This document shows positions 24,746-32,480 of a stretch of DNA of 64,000 nucleotides, in pieces. The notes under the pieces were generated by a model. The model made no database searches, was not told the origin of the DNA, and saw nothing but the letters and a program-made list of their open reading frames with translations. The translations under genes were made by a program, and so were the position numbers. Source of the stretch: an uncultured Pseudacidovorax sp. (GTDB lineage Bacteria; Pseudomonadota; Gammaproteobacteria; Burkholderiales; Burkholderiaceae_C); assembly GCF_913773995.1 (NCBI RefSeq), contig NZ_CAJYES010000190.1, forward strand, positions 1 to 64,000, written 5' to 3'. Every line of letters starts with the position of its first letter. Position 1 is the first letter of the stretch.

Positions 24746-26305
24746 TCACGTCGTGGTCGGCTGGGGTTCGAAGGTCATGCAGGCCGCGTCCGCGAGGGCC
24801 TCGAAACCCAGGCCTCGGCGCATCACCTCGTCGTAGACCCGGACCATGCTTGCGCCATGGCGGATGAAGATCGCCACCAGCATCGGGTCGAAGGCCGCGC
24901 CGCTTTGCTGGTCCAGCAGGGCCATCACCTCCTGCGGTTTCATGCCCGAGCGATAGCGGCGATCGCTCACCAGCGCGTCGAAGAAATCCACCAGGGCCGT
25001 GATGCGTCCGGGCAGCGGGATGTCCGCGCCCTGCAGCCCGCGCGGGTAGCCGCTGCCGTCCCAGCGCTCGTGGTGGTTGAGGGCGACTTCGGCGGCCAGC
25101 CGCAGCAGCGGCAGCTCCGAGCCCCCCAGGATCTCGGCGCCGATGAGGGTGTGGGCCTCCATCTGCCGGTGCTGGTCGGTCGAGAAGCGGCCGGGATGCT
25201 TGAGCAGCGCGTCGGCCACGCCGATCTTGCCCACGTCATGCATGGGCGCGGCCTGCCGCAGCAGCAGTGCGGCCTCGGGGCTGCAGCCGGCGGCGAGCGC
25301 CAGTGCCCAGGCCAGGAAGCCCACCCGCACCATGTGTGCGCTCGTCTCGCCATCGCGAAAGCGCGCGGCGCGGGCCAGGCGTTCGAGCACTTCGCGCGGC
25401 TCGGCCGGACCGCTGTCCGCATCCATGCCGCAGCAGCAGTCGATGCCGATCTCGGCCGCGGCGTCCGAACCGGCGTCCTCGCCGGCCGCGGCGTGCGAAT
25501 CAGTGTCCTCGCCGGCCGCGGCGACGGGCGATGTGGGGTCGCATGCGGTTGGAGCGGCGTTGTCGCACGCGGCCGGTGCCGCCGCCTTGGCTTCGGGCGC
25601 GGCGGTGTTCTTGTCCGGGGCCGCCTCGTCGACCGAGTCCAGCCGATAGCCCTGGCCGTAAACGGGCGTGAGGCGCTGCGGCCGCTGGCCGTCCAGACCC
25701 AGCTTGCGGCGCAGCCGGCTGACATGGGTGTCGACCGTGCGGGTGGTCACATCGACGGTCCTGCCCCACACCCGGTTGAGCAGGTGTTCACGCGTCAGCA
25801 GGACGCCAGGGTTCTGGAAGAGGTAGACCGCAAGGTCGAACTCGCGCTGCGTAAGCTCGGCTGGAACGCCGTCCACACTGATGCGCTGCTGGAGCAGGTC
25901 CACGCGGTAGCCCCCCAGTTCGAGCAACTGTGGACCGCGCGTGCGGACGCGACGGCCGAGGGCGCTGATGCGTGCCAGCAGCTCGGCCGGGCGGGCGGGC
26001 TTGACGATGTAGTCGTCGGCGCCACTGTTCAGGCCCTCGACCATCTGCGACTCCTTGTCGCGCGAGGTCAGCACGATGGTGGGGGGCTGCACGCCCGGGC
26101 GATTGCGCAGCCAGCTGAGCACGTCGCCACCCGTGCCATCGGGCAGCGTCCAGTCCAGCACCAGCAGGTCGTAACGGCGGGCACCGAGGTCGCGGATCAG
26201 CTCGCCGGTGCTCGCGAAGCTGGTCACCATGTGGCCGCCGTGCGTGAGCCACAGGGCGGCGAGGTCCCGCTGGTCGGGGTCGTCTTCCAGAAGGGCGATG
26301 TTCAT
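24746..26305 (-). CDS. Receiver-OmpR winged helix-HD-GYP protein
   Basis: A 519-residue response regulator with an unusual order of outputs. Residues 1-120 are a receiver (phospho-Asp51 in LVLDWTLPDG; KPARPAEL). Residues about 125-225 are an OmpR/PhoB winged helix (LTQREFDLAVYLFQNPG, VDVTTRTVDTHVSRLRRKLGL, PVYGQGYRL). A linker of about 95 Ala-, Asp- and Cys-containing residues follows, and residues about 325-500 are an HD-GYP phosphodiesterase (HDVGKIGV, HHERWDGSGYPRGL). HD-GYP domains hydrolyse cyclic di-GMP. One protein may therefore control both transcription and c-di-GMP level upon phosphorylation. It overlaps the SpoIIE gene by ATGA and is last in its run. Confidence 0.93.
   Translation of the reverse strand: MNIALLEDDPDQRDLAALWLTHGGHMVTSFASTGELIRDLGARRYDLLVLDWTLPDGTGGDVLSWLRNRPGVQPPTIVLTSRDKESQMVEGLNSGADDYIVKPARPAELLARISALGRRVRTRGPQLLELGGYRVDLLQQRISVDGVPAELTQREFDLAVYLFQNPGVLLTREHLLNRVWGRTVDVTTRTVDTHVSRLRRKLGLDGQRPQRLTPVYGQGYRLDSVDEAAPDKNTAAPEAKAAAPAACDNAAPTACDPTSPVAAAGEDTDSHAAAGEDAGSDAAAEIGIDCCCGMDADSGPAEPREVLERLARAARFRDGETSAHMVRVGFLAWALALAAGCSPEAALLLRQAAPMHDVGKIGVADALLKHPGRFSTDQHRQMEAHTLIGAEILGGSELPLLRLAAEVALNHHERWDGSGYPRGLQGADIPLPGRITALVDFFDALVSDRRYRSGMKPQEVMALLDQQSGAAFDPMLVAIFIRHGASMVRVYDEVMRRGLGFEALADAACMTFEPQPTTT
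25475..25523. repeat. Short in-frame direct repeat inside HD-GYP linker
   Basis: The 19-mer GTCCTCGCCGGCCGCGGCG occurs at 25475-25493 and again at 25505-25523, a period of 30 bases. It encodes two AAAGED units of the Ala/Asp-rich linker between the winged helix and the HD-GYP domain. The repeat is in frame, so a slippage change of one unit would lengthen or shorten the linker by ten residues without breaking the gene. Confidence 0.7.
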
Positions 26306-29300
26306 GCGGGCAAGATATGGGGGGTGGAACGATCCACGGATTGGACGTCGGAGGAGGTGTCCAGATGGTGGCGGGAGTGCAAACTCGCCACGGTGCCGGC
26401 AGGTACCAACCAGCGGCTGAGCCGCACGGTGCTCACGCCGTCGTGGTGCAGGTACTCCACGCGGTCGGAGGCCTTGCGGATGATGGTCAGGCCGAAGCCG
26501 CCTTCGGGGTAGTCCTCGAAATTGGTCTGGACGTCGTGCTGCGGCGGCGCGAAGGGTTCGCCGATGTGCACCAGCTCCACCTCCAGCGCGTCGGACCGGC
26601 GGCGCACCAGGACCTCGATCGGCGCCTGCGGCAGCAGGCCGCGGGTATGGCGGACGATGTTGGTGAAGGCCTCGACCACGGCCAGGGTGAAGAGCTCGCT
26701 GGACGGACCGGTCTCGCCCGCCTCCGACAGGCCCGTGTCGACCAGGGCGCGCAGCAAGCCGATGGCTGCGGCATCGGTGGGCAGTTCGATGCGGTGCACC
26801 GGCTGCCGGAAGTCGCACACGCGCAGGGTGGCCAGCGTGACGTCGTCGGTCAGCAGGGTGCCGGTGAGCAGCTGCTGGCGCATGCGGTGCAGGATGGCCG
26901 CCGGCGTGGCGTGGTGCCCGGCAAGACGTCGGAAGGCGCTCTGCACCTGCTGCACACCCACGCGCTCGCCGTCGCCCCGCCGGGCATCGCACAGGCCATC
27001 GGAATGCAGCAGCAGCGCGTCTCCCGGCCCCACGGGCCGGCTCTGCTGCGTGAAGCGGGCATCGGCCAGCACGCCCAGGGGCGGGTGCTGGTTGCGCAGC
27101 AGCGCCACCGTCCCGCCGGGGCCGACGTGCACCACCTCTTCATGGCCGCAGCCGCACCAGGTCAGCAGGCCGCGTTCCAGGTCGATGCGCACATAGGCCA
27201 GGGTGACGAAGGTCTCCAGGGCCTGCAGGTGCGGCGTCATGGCGGCGTGCACGGCATCGAGGATGGCGGCGGGCTCGGGCGCGGCATCGCGGGCCGCGCG
27301 CTGCATCATCAGCTCGACCAGCGAGCGGCTGAACTGCATCTTCACGGCTGCGCCCAGCAGGGCGGCGTTGACGCCCTTGCCCATCACGTCGCCGGCGATC
27401 AGGTCCACGCAGCGCGGGCCCGGGCGCATCACTTCGAAGAAGTCGCCGTCGATGTCCTGCGAGGCATGGTTGAAGCTGCTCAGCCACAGGCCGGGCAGCT
27501 CCACCGCGGGCGCCGTCACCAGCAGCGAGGTCTGGATGCGGGCGCTGATCATCACCTCCAGCTGCCGTGCGGCGCGCAGATCCTCGCGGTGCTGGCGCTG
27601 CTCCTCGATGTCCTCCACGATGCCGATCATGTAGAGCACGCCGCCCCGGTCGTCATGCGCCAGCGAGGCCGTGAGGCGCACCCACAGCGGCCGACCGGTG
27701 GCCCGGGTGAGTCGCGCCTCCAGCCGCAGGCTCGGCCGGGTGCTGGTGAACAGGCTCGTCGTGCCCTGCATCACGTCCGGAGCGTCCATTGGGTGCAGCA
27801 GGCTGCGCAGCGGCAGGCCCAGCAGGTTCGAGGCATTGCGCCCGAGCAGGCGGCACAGGGTCTGGTTGACCCGCACCAGCCGCTGCCGCTCGTCGAGCAG
27901 GAAGATGCCCACGGCCGCCTGCTCGAAGGTGGCCCGTGCCCGCACCTCGCTGTCGCGCAGCGCGCGCTCCACCCGCCGCTGCTCCGAGATGTCGCGCATG
28001 GTGGCGGTGAACAGCGTCTGCGTGCCGGCGCGCACCGCGACCACGGTCGCCTCGACCGGGAAATGCTCGCCGCCGGTGCGCACCGCCATCACGTCGATGC
28101 GCCCGCCGGCATGCACACCGGCGCCGGCGCCACGCAGGACATGCATCACACGGCGGCGCATCGCCTTTCGCGCTTCACCGGGTGCCAGCAGCCGGTGGAT
28201 GGGATGGTGCAACGCCTGTTCGCGGCGCAGGTCGAACATGCGCTCGGCGGCCGGGTTGAAGTCCACCACACGCCCGCGGGCGTCCGCCGTGATGACGGCG
28301 TCCAGCGCACTGTCCAGCACGGCCTGGTGCCGCGCCTGGGCATCGCTGAGGGCGGCCTCATTGGCGCGCTGGTCGGCGATGTCGGTGACGAAGCCCAGCA
28401 CATGCATGGCTTCCTGGTCGCCGCGCACCACCGGCAGCGCCACGCCGCGCAGCAGCAGCCATTTCCAGCGGCCGTCGGTGCAGCGCACCCGCGCCTCGCA
28501 GTGCAGGCTGGCCAGGTCGCGGCGCAGGTGGCGCTCGAGCTGCGCCTGCAGCGTGCGGCGGTCTTCGGGATGCAGCAGCGCGAGCCATTCGTCGCTGTCG
28601 TAGCGCCGCTCTGCGGCCGCCTCGCCGCGCATCGCGGCCCAGCGCTCGCTGAGGTCCACCCGGCCGTGGGGCAGGCGCCATTCCCACAAGGCGTCGCCCG
28701 AGGCGGCCAGGGCGCGGCGCCAGCGCTGGGTGCGCTGCTCGCCCTGGGCATGCAGGCGCGCCAGCGCTGCGCGGGCCCTGCGCTGGCTGGCGATGCTGCT
28801 GCGCAGGGCACGCAGGGCCACCAGCACGATCGCGAGCGTGATCAGCGTCAGGGCCGCACCCACCCGCAGCTGACCGGGCAGCCGGCGAATCAACGGCGCA
28901 TGGGGCTGCACGACGCGCACCGCGACGCCCAGCGTCGGCAGCGCTTCGTCGGCGAAGAGGTCGTCATCGGCCAGCGGCCCCGCGGTCGCCCCGGCGCTCC
29001 ACGGTGCCGCGGCGCTGGCGGCGAGCACCTGGCCCTGGGCGCCGAGCAGCACGGCCCAGCCGCCGCGCTCCTCGGCCAAGGCATCGATCAACAGATCCAG
29101 CGGGCGCGCCGGCAGCAAGGCGACGGCCCAGCCCCGGCGCTCCCGCAGCGGCTGCATCAGCGCGATCGCGCCGCCGGGCGCGCGTGCGGCCATGGCCGGC
29201 GCAAGACGGTCGGGCGCGATCCGGCCGGCCAGGCAGGGATCGCAGGCGGTCGCGTCCGGCAGTGCCAGTCCGGGCAGGGGCAGCGGCGCCGCGGCCGGGC

Positions 29301-29670
29301 CCGCCAGCGGCCGGCCCTGCGGGTCGAGGGCGAAGACCATCGGCATGGCCGCGCCGCCTGCCGCGGCATCCGGCACGGGGGTGGAGGCTTGCTGCGTGTC
29401 GGCCGCCAGGGCCTGCGTGGCCGCACGTGCCGGCTCCACGCTCGCCGCCACCAGCCGCGTCAGCGCCCGGGCATGGAGCCGCACGTGCTCTTGTGCCTCG
29501 TCGCGCAGGCTGTGCCAGGCCTGGACCATGCGCGCGGCAAGCGTGAGCAGCACCGCCACGGCCACCAGCCAGCCGACCCAGCGCAGCTGCTGCTCGCGAC
29601 GGCGCAGCGCCCGCTCCAGCACGGCCTCGGGCGCCGCGGGATCGGGCTCAGTCGAACGACGCCACGGCAT
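26302..29670 (-). CDS. Membrane PAS-PAS-PAS/SpoIIE phosphatase/HATPase protein
   Basis: A 1122-residue signalling protein. Two transmembrane helices (about 31-50, WVGWLVAVAVLLTLAARM, and 268-290, ALTLITLAIVLVAL) flank an extracytoplasmic sensor of about 215 residues. Three PAS domains follow (WKWLLLRGVAL; DSALDAVITADARGRVV; TFEQAAVGIFLLDERQRLV). Next is a SpoIIE/PP2C phosphatase (DIDGDFFEVM, DLIAGDVMGKGVNAALLG, LLLHSDGLCDARRGDG). The protein ends in an RsbW-type ATPase (VVEAFTNIVRHTRG, GGFGLTIIRKASD). It should dephosphorylate a STAS protein, most simply the one encoded just upstream. The C-terminal ATPase could rephosphorylate it. It overlaps that STAS gene by 23 bases and the HD-GYP gene by four. 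Confidence 0.92.
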   Translation of the reverse strand: MPWRRSTEPDPAAPEAVLERALRRREQQLRWVGWLVAVAVLLTLAARMVQAWHSLRDEAQEHVRLHARALTRLVAASVEPARAATQALAADTQQASTPVPDAAAGGAAMPMVFALDPQGRPLAGPAAAPLPLPGLALPDATACDPCLAGRIAPDRLAPAMAARAPGGAIALMQPLRERRGWAVALLPARPLDLLIDALAEERGGWAVLLGAQGQVLAASAAAPWSAGATAGPLADDDLFADEALPTLGVAVRVVQPHAPLIRRLPGQLRVGAALTLITLAIVLVALRALRSSIASQRRARAALARLHAQGEQRTQRWRRALAASGDALWEWRLPHGRVDLSERWAAMRGEAAAERRYDSDEWLALLHPEDRRTLQAQLERHLRRDLASLHCEARVRCTDGRWKWLLLRGVALPVVRGDQEAMHVLGFVTDIADQRANEAALSDAQARHQAVLDSALDAVITADARGRVVDFNPAAERMFDLRREQALHHPIHRLLAPGEARKAMRRRVMHVLRGAGAGVHAGGRIDVMAVRTGGEHFPVEATVVAVRAGTQTLFTATMRDISEQRRVERALRDSEVRARATFEQAAVGIFLLDERQRLVRVNQTLCRLLGRNASNLLGLPLRSLLHPMDAPDVMQGTTSLFTSTRPSLRLEARLTRATGRPLWVRLTASLAHDDRGGVLYMIGIVEDIEEQRQHREDLRAARQLEVMISARIQTSLLVTAPAVELPGLWLSSFNHASQDIDGDFFEVMRPGPRCVDLIAGDVMGKGVNAALLGAAVKMQFSRSLVELMMQRAARDAAPEPAAILDAVHAAMTPHLQALETFVTLAYVRIDLERGLLTWCGCGHEEVVHVGPGGTVALLRNQHPPLGVLADARFTQQSRPVGPGDALLLHSDGLCDARRGDGERVGVQQVQSAFRRLAGHHATPAAILHRMRQQLLTGTLLTDDVTLATLRVCDFRQPVHRIELPTDAAAIGLLRALVDTGLSEAGETGPSSELFTLAVVEAFTNIVRHTRGLLPQAPIEVLVRRRSDALEVELVHIGEPFAPPQHDVQTNFEDYPEGGFGLTIIRKASDRVEYLHHDGVSTVRLSRWLVPAGTVASLHSRHHLDTSSDVQSVDRSTPHILPA

Positions 29671-29989
29671 CCTGCGGGTCCGCGTGGATCTGGAACACGC
29701 GGTTCATGCGCATCAATGCGAGCAGCGCCTGGACGGTGGGCGTGAGGCTGCACAGCCGCAGGTCGCCGCGCCGCGCATTGAGCTGGCGCAGGCAGGAGAT
29801 GAGTGCGCCCAGGCCGGAGCTGTCGATGAACTTGACGCCCTCGAGGTCGACCACGACGCGGGTGGCCGCCGGGCCCACGAGGGCCTGCACCGCCTCCTTG
29901 AATTCGCGCACGTTGCTGGCGTCGAGGTTGGCCTCGCGCAGGGCGATCACGACGACGTCGGATCCGGCGTCCCGGCTGCTGATTTCCAT
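29648..29989 (-). CDS. STAS-domain anti-sigma-factor-antagonist-type protein
   Basis: A 113-residue single STAS domain of the SpoIIAA/RsbV type. The switch loop VVVDLEGVKFIDSSGLGALI contains the conserved phosphorylatable serine of DSSGLG. AAGGAG lies about twelve bases upstream of the ATG at 29989. Its 3' end overlaps the SpoIIE/ATPase gene, so phosphatase and substrate are probably co-translated. The 5' end overlaps the Hpt gene by 43 bases, which is long. No sigma factor is encoded nearby, so the partner it switches is unknown and may be a diguanylate cyclase or kinase, as in other proteobacteria. Confidence 0.92.
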   Translation of the reverse strand: MEISSRDAGSDVVVIALREANLDASNVREFKEAVQALVGPAATRVVVDLEGVKFIDSSGLGALISCLRQLNARRGDLRLCSLTPTVQALLALMRMNRVFQIHADPQDAVASFD

Positions 29990-30285
29990 GACGTGTTGTC
30001 TCCTTGGGGGGCGACGCCTGTCAGTGCGTCGATGGCGCAGGTCAGCGACGCGAGGGCGCTGTGCATGTCGCCGGGGGTGCGAGCGGCCTCGGCCCGCCGT
30101 GCCAACTCGCCCAGTGCCGCAAAGCCGTAGCTGCCGGCAGCGCCGGCCAGGCGGTGCAGGGCGTCGATGCGGCTGGCCTCGTCGGCCGCCTCGACGATCG
30201 CGGCCCGGCGCGCACCGAGGCCATCCAGGAAACGGCTGCGCAGCGCCGCATACGCCGCGCCTGTGCGCTCAGGCCCGATGTCCAC
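29947..30285 (-). CDS. Hpt (histidine phosphotransfer) domain protein
   Basis: A 112-residue helical protein with one Hpt domain: ALHRLAGAAGSYGFAALGELARRAEAA, with phospho-accepting His44. The usual motif is HxLKGSA; here the Lys is replaced by Ala (HRLAGAA), which may lower transfer efficiency. It starts 17 bases inside the receiver gene and extends 43 bases into the STAS gene. By position it would move phosphate between the upstream kinase or receiver and another receiver, such as that of the HD-GYP protein. The frame and motif are clear; the role is inferred. Confidence 0.8.
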   Translation of the reverse strand: MDIGPERTGAAYAALRSRFLDGLGARRAAIVEAADEASRIDALHRLAGAAGSYGFAALGELARRAEAARTPGDMHSALASLTCAIDALTGVAPQGDNTSWKSAAGTPDPTSS

Positions 30286-30685
30286 GGCCGTGCTCCCAGT
30301 ACATGCGGATGTCCTGCGGCAGCCGGACCGGGTCGAAGGGTTTGACGATCACGCCGGTGGCCCCGTGGCACAGCAGGTCCTCCAGTTGCTCCGGCATCGC
30401 CTTGGCGGTGAGGAAGACCACCGGCACGCCGGCCATGCCGGGCTGCTGGCGCAACTGCTCCAGCGTCTGCGGCCCGGACAGCTGCGGCATCATGACGTCG
30501 AGCAGCACCAGATCGGGCCGGAAACCGGGGGCGGTCGCCAGCGCCTCCGCGCCGCTGCCCACGGCGCACACCTCGTAGCCGCCGATCTGGCGCAGGCTGA
30601 AGTCGAGGATGTAGCGGATGTCGTCGTCGTCCTCCACGCACATCACGCGGCGCAGCCCGGCCTCGGCGTCGGGGCCGGAATTCAC
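30269..30685 (-). CDS. Single-domain response regulator (CheY-like)
   Basis: A 138-residue receiver. The acidic cluster VEDDDDIRYIL, phospho-Asp in LVLLDVMMPQLSG, FLTAKA and VKPFDPVRL are all present, so it should be phosphorylatable. It has no output domain. The start is GTG at 30685, in a GTGA overlap with the kinase gene 30682-32145, which makes that kinase its likely phosphodonor. The Hpt gene begins before its stop. The kinase-receiver-Hpt series looks like a split phosphorelay. Confidence 0.9.
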   Translation of the reverse strand: MNSGPDAEAGLRRVMCVEDDDDIRYILDFSLRQIGGYEVCAVGSGAEALATAPGFRPDLVLLDVMMPQLSGPQTLEQLRQQPGMAGVPVVFLTAKAMPEQLEDLLCHGATGVIVKPFDPVRLPQDIRMYWEHGRGHRA

Positions 30686-32145
30686 GGCGCCACCCTGGCG
30701 CGGGCCGGCCTGGAGGCCGCGACGGCCGGGAACCACACGTCGAAGGTGGAGCCGACTTCGCCGGGACCGGGTGCATAGCCGATGCGCCCGCCCATGCGTT
30801 GCACCAGGACCCGGGCCAGGTGCAGCCCCAGGCCCGTGCCGCTGGCGCCGCGCTGGTCCCCCTTGCCCGCCTGGGCGAATTTCTCGAACAGCTGGGGGCG
30901 GAAATCCTTCGGCACCCCCTTGCCTTCGTCGGTGACCGCGATGCGCTGGCCATCGCCGGCGTCGCTGAGTTCGATGACGACCGTCTGCCCGGGCGCCGAA
31001 TGCTTGATGGCGTTGGAGATCAGGTTGGCCAGCACCTGCAGCAGGCGGTCCGCGTCCACGCTGACGCCGCGCCCCGTGCACGGGGTGCTGGCGGGGCAGC
31101 GAAGGCGCAGGTGGACGCCGGCGCGCGCGGCATAGGCCTGCGCCGCGCTCACCGCCTCGCCCGCCAGCGGCGCAAGGGCCTGGGTCTGGCACTGCAGCGT
31201 CATGCGGTCGCCTTCCAGCTTGGCGAGGTCCAGCACGTCGTCGATCAGCTTGCTCAGGCGCTCGCCGTTGCGCTGGGCGGCCGCCACCAGCGGCGCGGCC
31301 GTGGGCGGCAGGCGACCGGCCACCCCCGAGGCGAGCAGTCCCACCGCTCCCAGGATGGAGGTCAGCGGCGTGCGCAGCTCATGGCTGACGCTGGCGAGGA
31401 ATTCGTCGTGCATGCGCTCGTTGCGCATCGTCTCGGTCAGGTCCCGCAGGACCCAGGTGGTGCGGGCGCTGCCGTCTTCGCCCCACCGGCTGGCGCTGGG
31501 CTGGGCCCAGAAGCCTGCCCCCTCGACGCCGCGCAGCCAGACGCGCTCTCCGGTGGCCAGCTGGCGAGGTGCGGCGCCGATGACGGCCTCCAGCGGCTGC
31601 CCGGCCAGGGCGGCCGCCCCGGGGGCGGCGAAGCGGCGCATGGCCGCCGTGTTCAGGTCCAGCACGGTGCCGTGGTCGTCGACGGTGATCACCGGATCGG
31701 CGATGTTGTCCTGAATCCCGCGCTGGCGCTCCAGTTGCCGCCGGCAGGCGCCGAGCATGGCCGCGCGCTGGGCGTGGCGCGCCAGGCGTGCGCCGAGCAG
31801 CGCATCGTCCAGCTCGCCCTGCAGGAGGTCGTCCGCGCCCGCCGCGAACACCGCCAGGGCCTGGGCATCGTCCTGCGCGTCGAACACCACCACGATCGGC
31901 AGGCATGCGTCCGCGGCCCTCAGGCGGGCGCACGCGCGCCCGGCGTCGCCGTCGGCCGGCGAGGGCGCCCACATCAGCGCGTCGATGGGAACGCCCGAGC
32001 CCGCCCAGGCGGCCGCCTCGCCGATGCCGGCGGCGGGCCGCACCCGAAGCCCCATGCCCTGAAGGCGCGCGCACAGCGCGGCCCGGGCAGCGGCATCGCT
32101 GTCGACGACGAGGACCCGAAGGGGCAAAGAGGTGGTGGAAGGCAT
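30682..32145 (-). CDS. Histidine kinase with N-terminal pseudo-receiver and PAS domain
   Basis: A 487-residue kinase. Residues 8-120 resemble a receiver (LRVLVVDSDAAARAAL), but the phospho-Asp strand reads IDALMWAPSPADGD without an acceptor, and the switch Lys is missing (ADDLLQGELD). It is therefore probably a pseudo-receiver. A PAS domain follows (about 140-250, DNIADPVITVDDHG). Then come the HisKA box SVSHELRTPLTSILG and an HATPase with NLISNAIKHSAPG and GASGTGLGLHLARVLVQRMGG. The start is taken as ATG 32145; ATG 32166 (MRQNSLV) is possible. It is first in the minus-strand run and diverges from the chemotaxis operon. Confidence 0.9.
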   Translation of the reverse strand: MPSTTSLPLRVLVVDSDAAARAALCARLQGMGLRVRPAAGIGEAAAWAGSGVPIDALMWAPSPADGDAGRACARLRAADACLPIVVVFDAQDDAQALAVFAAGADDLLQGELDDALLGARLARHAQRAAMLGACRRQLERQRGIQDNIADPVITVDDHGTVLDLNTAAMRRFAAPGAAALAGQPLEAVIGAAPRQLATGERVWLRGVEGAGFWAQPSASRWGEDGSARTTWVLRDLTETMRNERMHDEFLASVSHELRTPLTSILGAVGLLASGVAGRLPPTAAPLVAAAQRNGERLSKLIDDVLDLAKLEGDRMTLQCQTQALAPLAGEAVSAAQAYAARAGVHLRLRCPASTPCTGRGVSVDADRLLQVLANLISNAIKHSAPGQTVVIELSDAGDGQRIAVTDEGKGVPKDFRPQLFEKFAQAGKGDQRGASGTGLGLHLARVLVQRMGGRIGYAPGPGEVGSTFDVWFPAVAASRPARARVAP

Positions 32146-32181
32146 GACTAGCGAGTTCTGTCTCATTTCGTGCCGCCATCT

Positions 32182-32224
32182 GTAACAGAGTGCTGACACA
32201 TCGGTAAACAAACGGTAACAAGAC
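32182..32224. promoter_or_regulatory. 11-bp-phased direct repeats, possible OmpR-type operator
   Basis: GTAACAGAG begins at 32182, GTAAACAAA at 32204 and GTAACAAGA at 32215. The spacings of 22 and 11 bases are whole DNA turns. Direct repeats at 11-base intervals are the normal binding layout of OmpR/PhoB-type winged helices, and the nearby 24746-26305 gene encodes one. The array lies 37 bases upstream of the kinase start (32145). The repeats are observed; the regulator is a guess. Confidence 0.4.
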
Positions 32225-32335
32225 GTTCTGTCCCGAAGCTGAACATCCCAGCGCGGCAGTGGGTCTCATCCTCCCGCTTCTCACCACCAGGAGTGGGCTC
32301 TTGGCGAGACCTCGAATAGTTTGGCGACCGGCGGA

Positions 32336-32349
32336 TTGATCTGGATCAA
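32336..32349. promoter_or_regulatory. Perfect FNR/ANR-type box upstream of Aer-like receptor
   Basis: TTGATCTGGATCAA matches TTGAT-N4-ATCAA at every fixed position. It lies 131 bases before the receptor ATG at 32481 and 190 bases from the divergent kinase start. Regulation of an energy-taxis receptor operon by an oxygen-responsive FNR-family protein would make functional sense. Binding is not shown. Confidence 0.6.
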
Positions 32350-32480
32350 GAAAAAACCACAGACCCGCGCCCAGACGCCAAAGACACAGATGAGAAACGA
32401 TTTGTCACGAGTTGTTAGCTCCAATCCTTTCCATGACATGCCTGGCCGATGCCCGGCGAGTCACCAGACAAGGACCTGCG

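Larger units (their letters stand above)
32146..32480. other. Divergent intergenic region between phosphorelay and chemotaxis operons
   Basis: 335 bases without a gene, clearly AT-richer than the coding flanks. It holds an array of GTAAC-type repeats phased by 11 bases (32182-32224) near the kinase side, and a perfect FNR-type box (32336-32349) on the receptor side. An A-rich stretch AAGAAAAAAC follows the box. A separate open frame start at 32412 is not supported, since the receptor start at 32481 has a better signal and homology. Promoters for both operons must lie here. Confidence 0.7.

Noticed and set aside
26317-29745. A 1142-codon open frame on the plus strand opposite the SpoIIE-phosphatase gene
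   Set aside because: It is the antisense shadow of a clear PAS/SpoIIE/ATPase gene. Its translation is rich in His, Arg, Gly and Gln, without domains, as expected from high-G+C codon structure.
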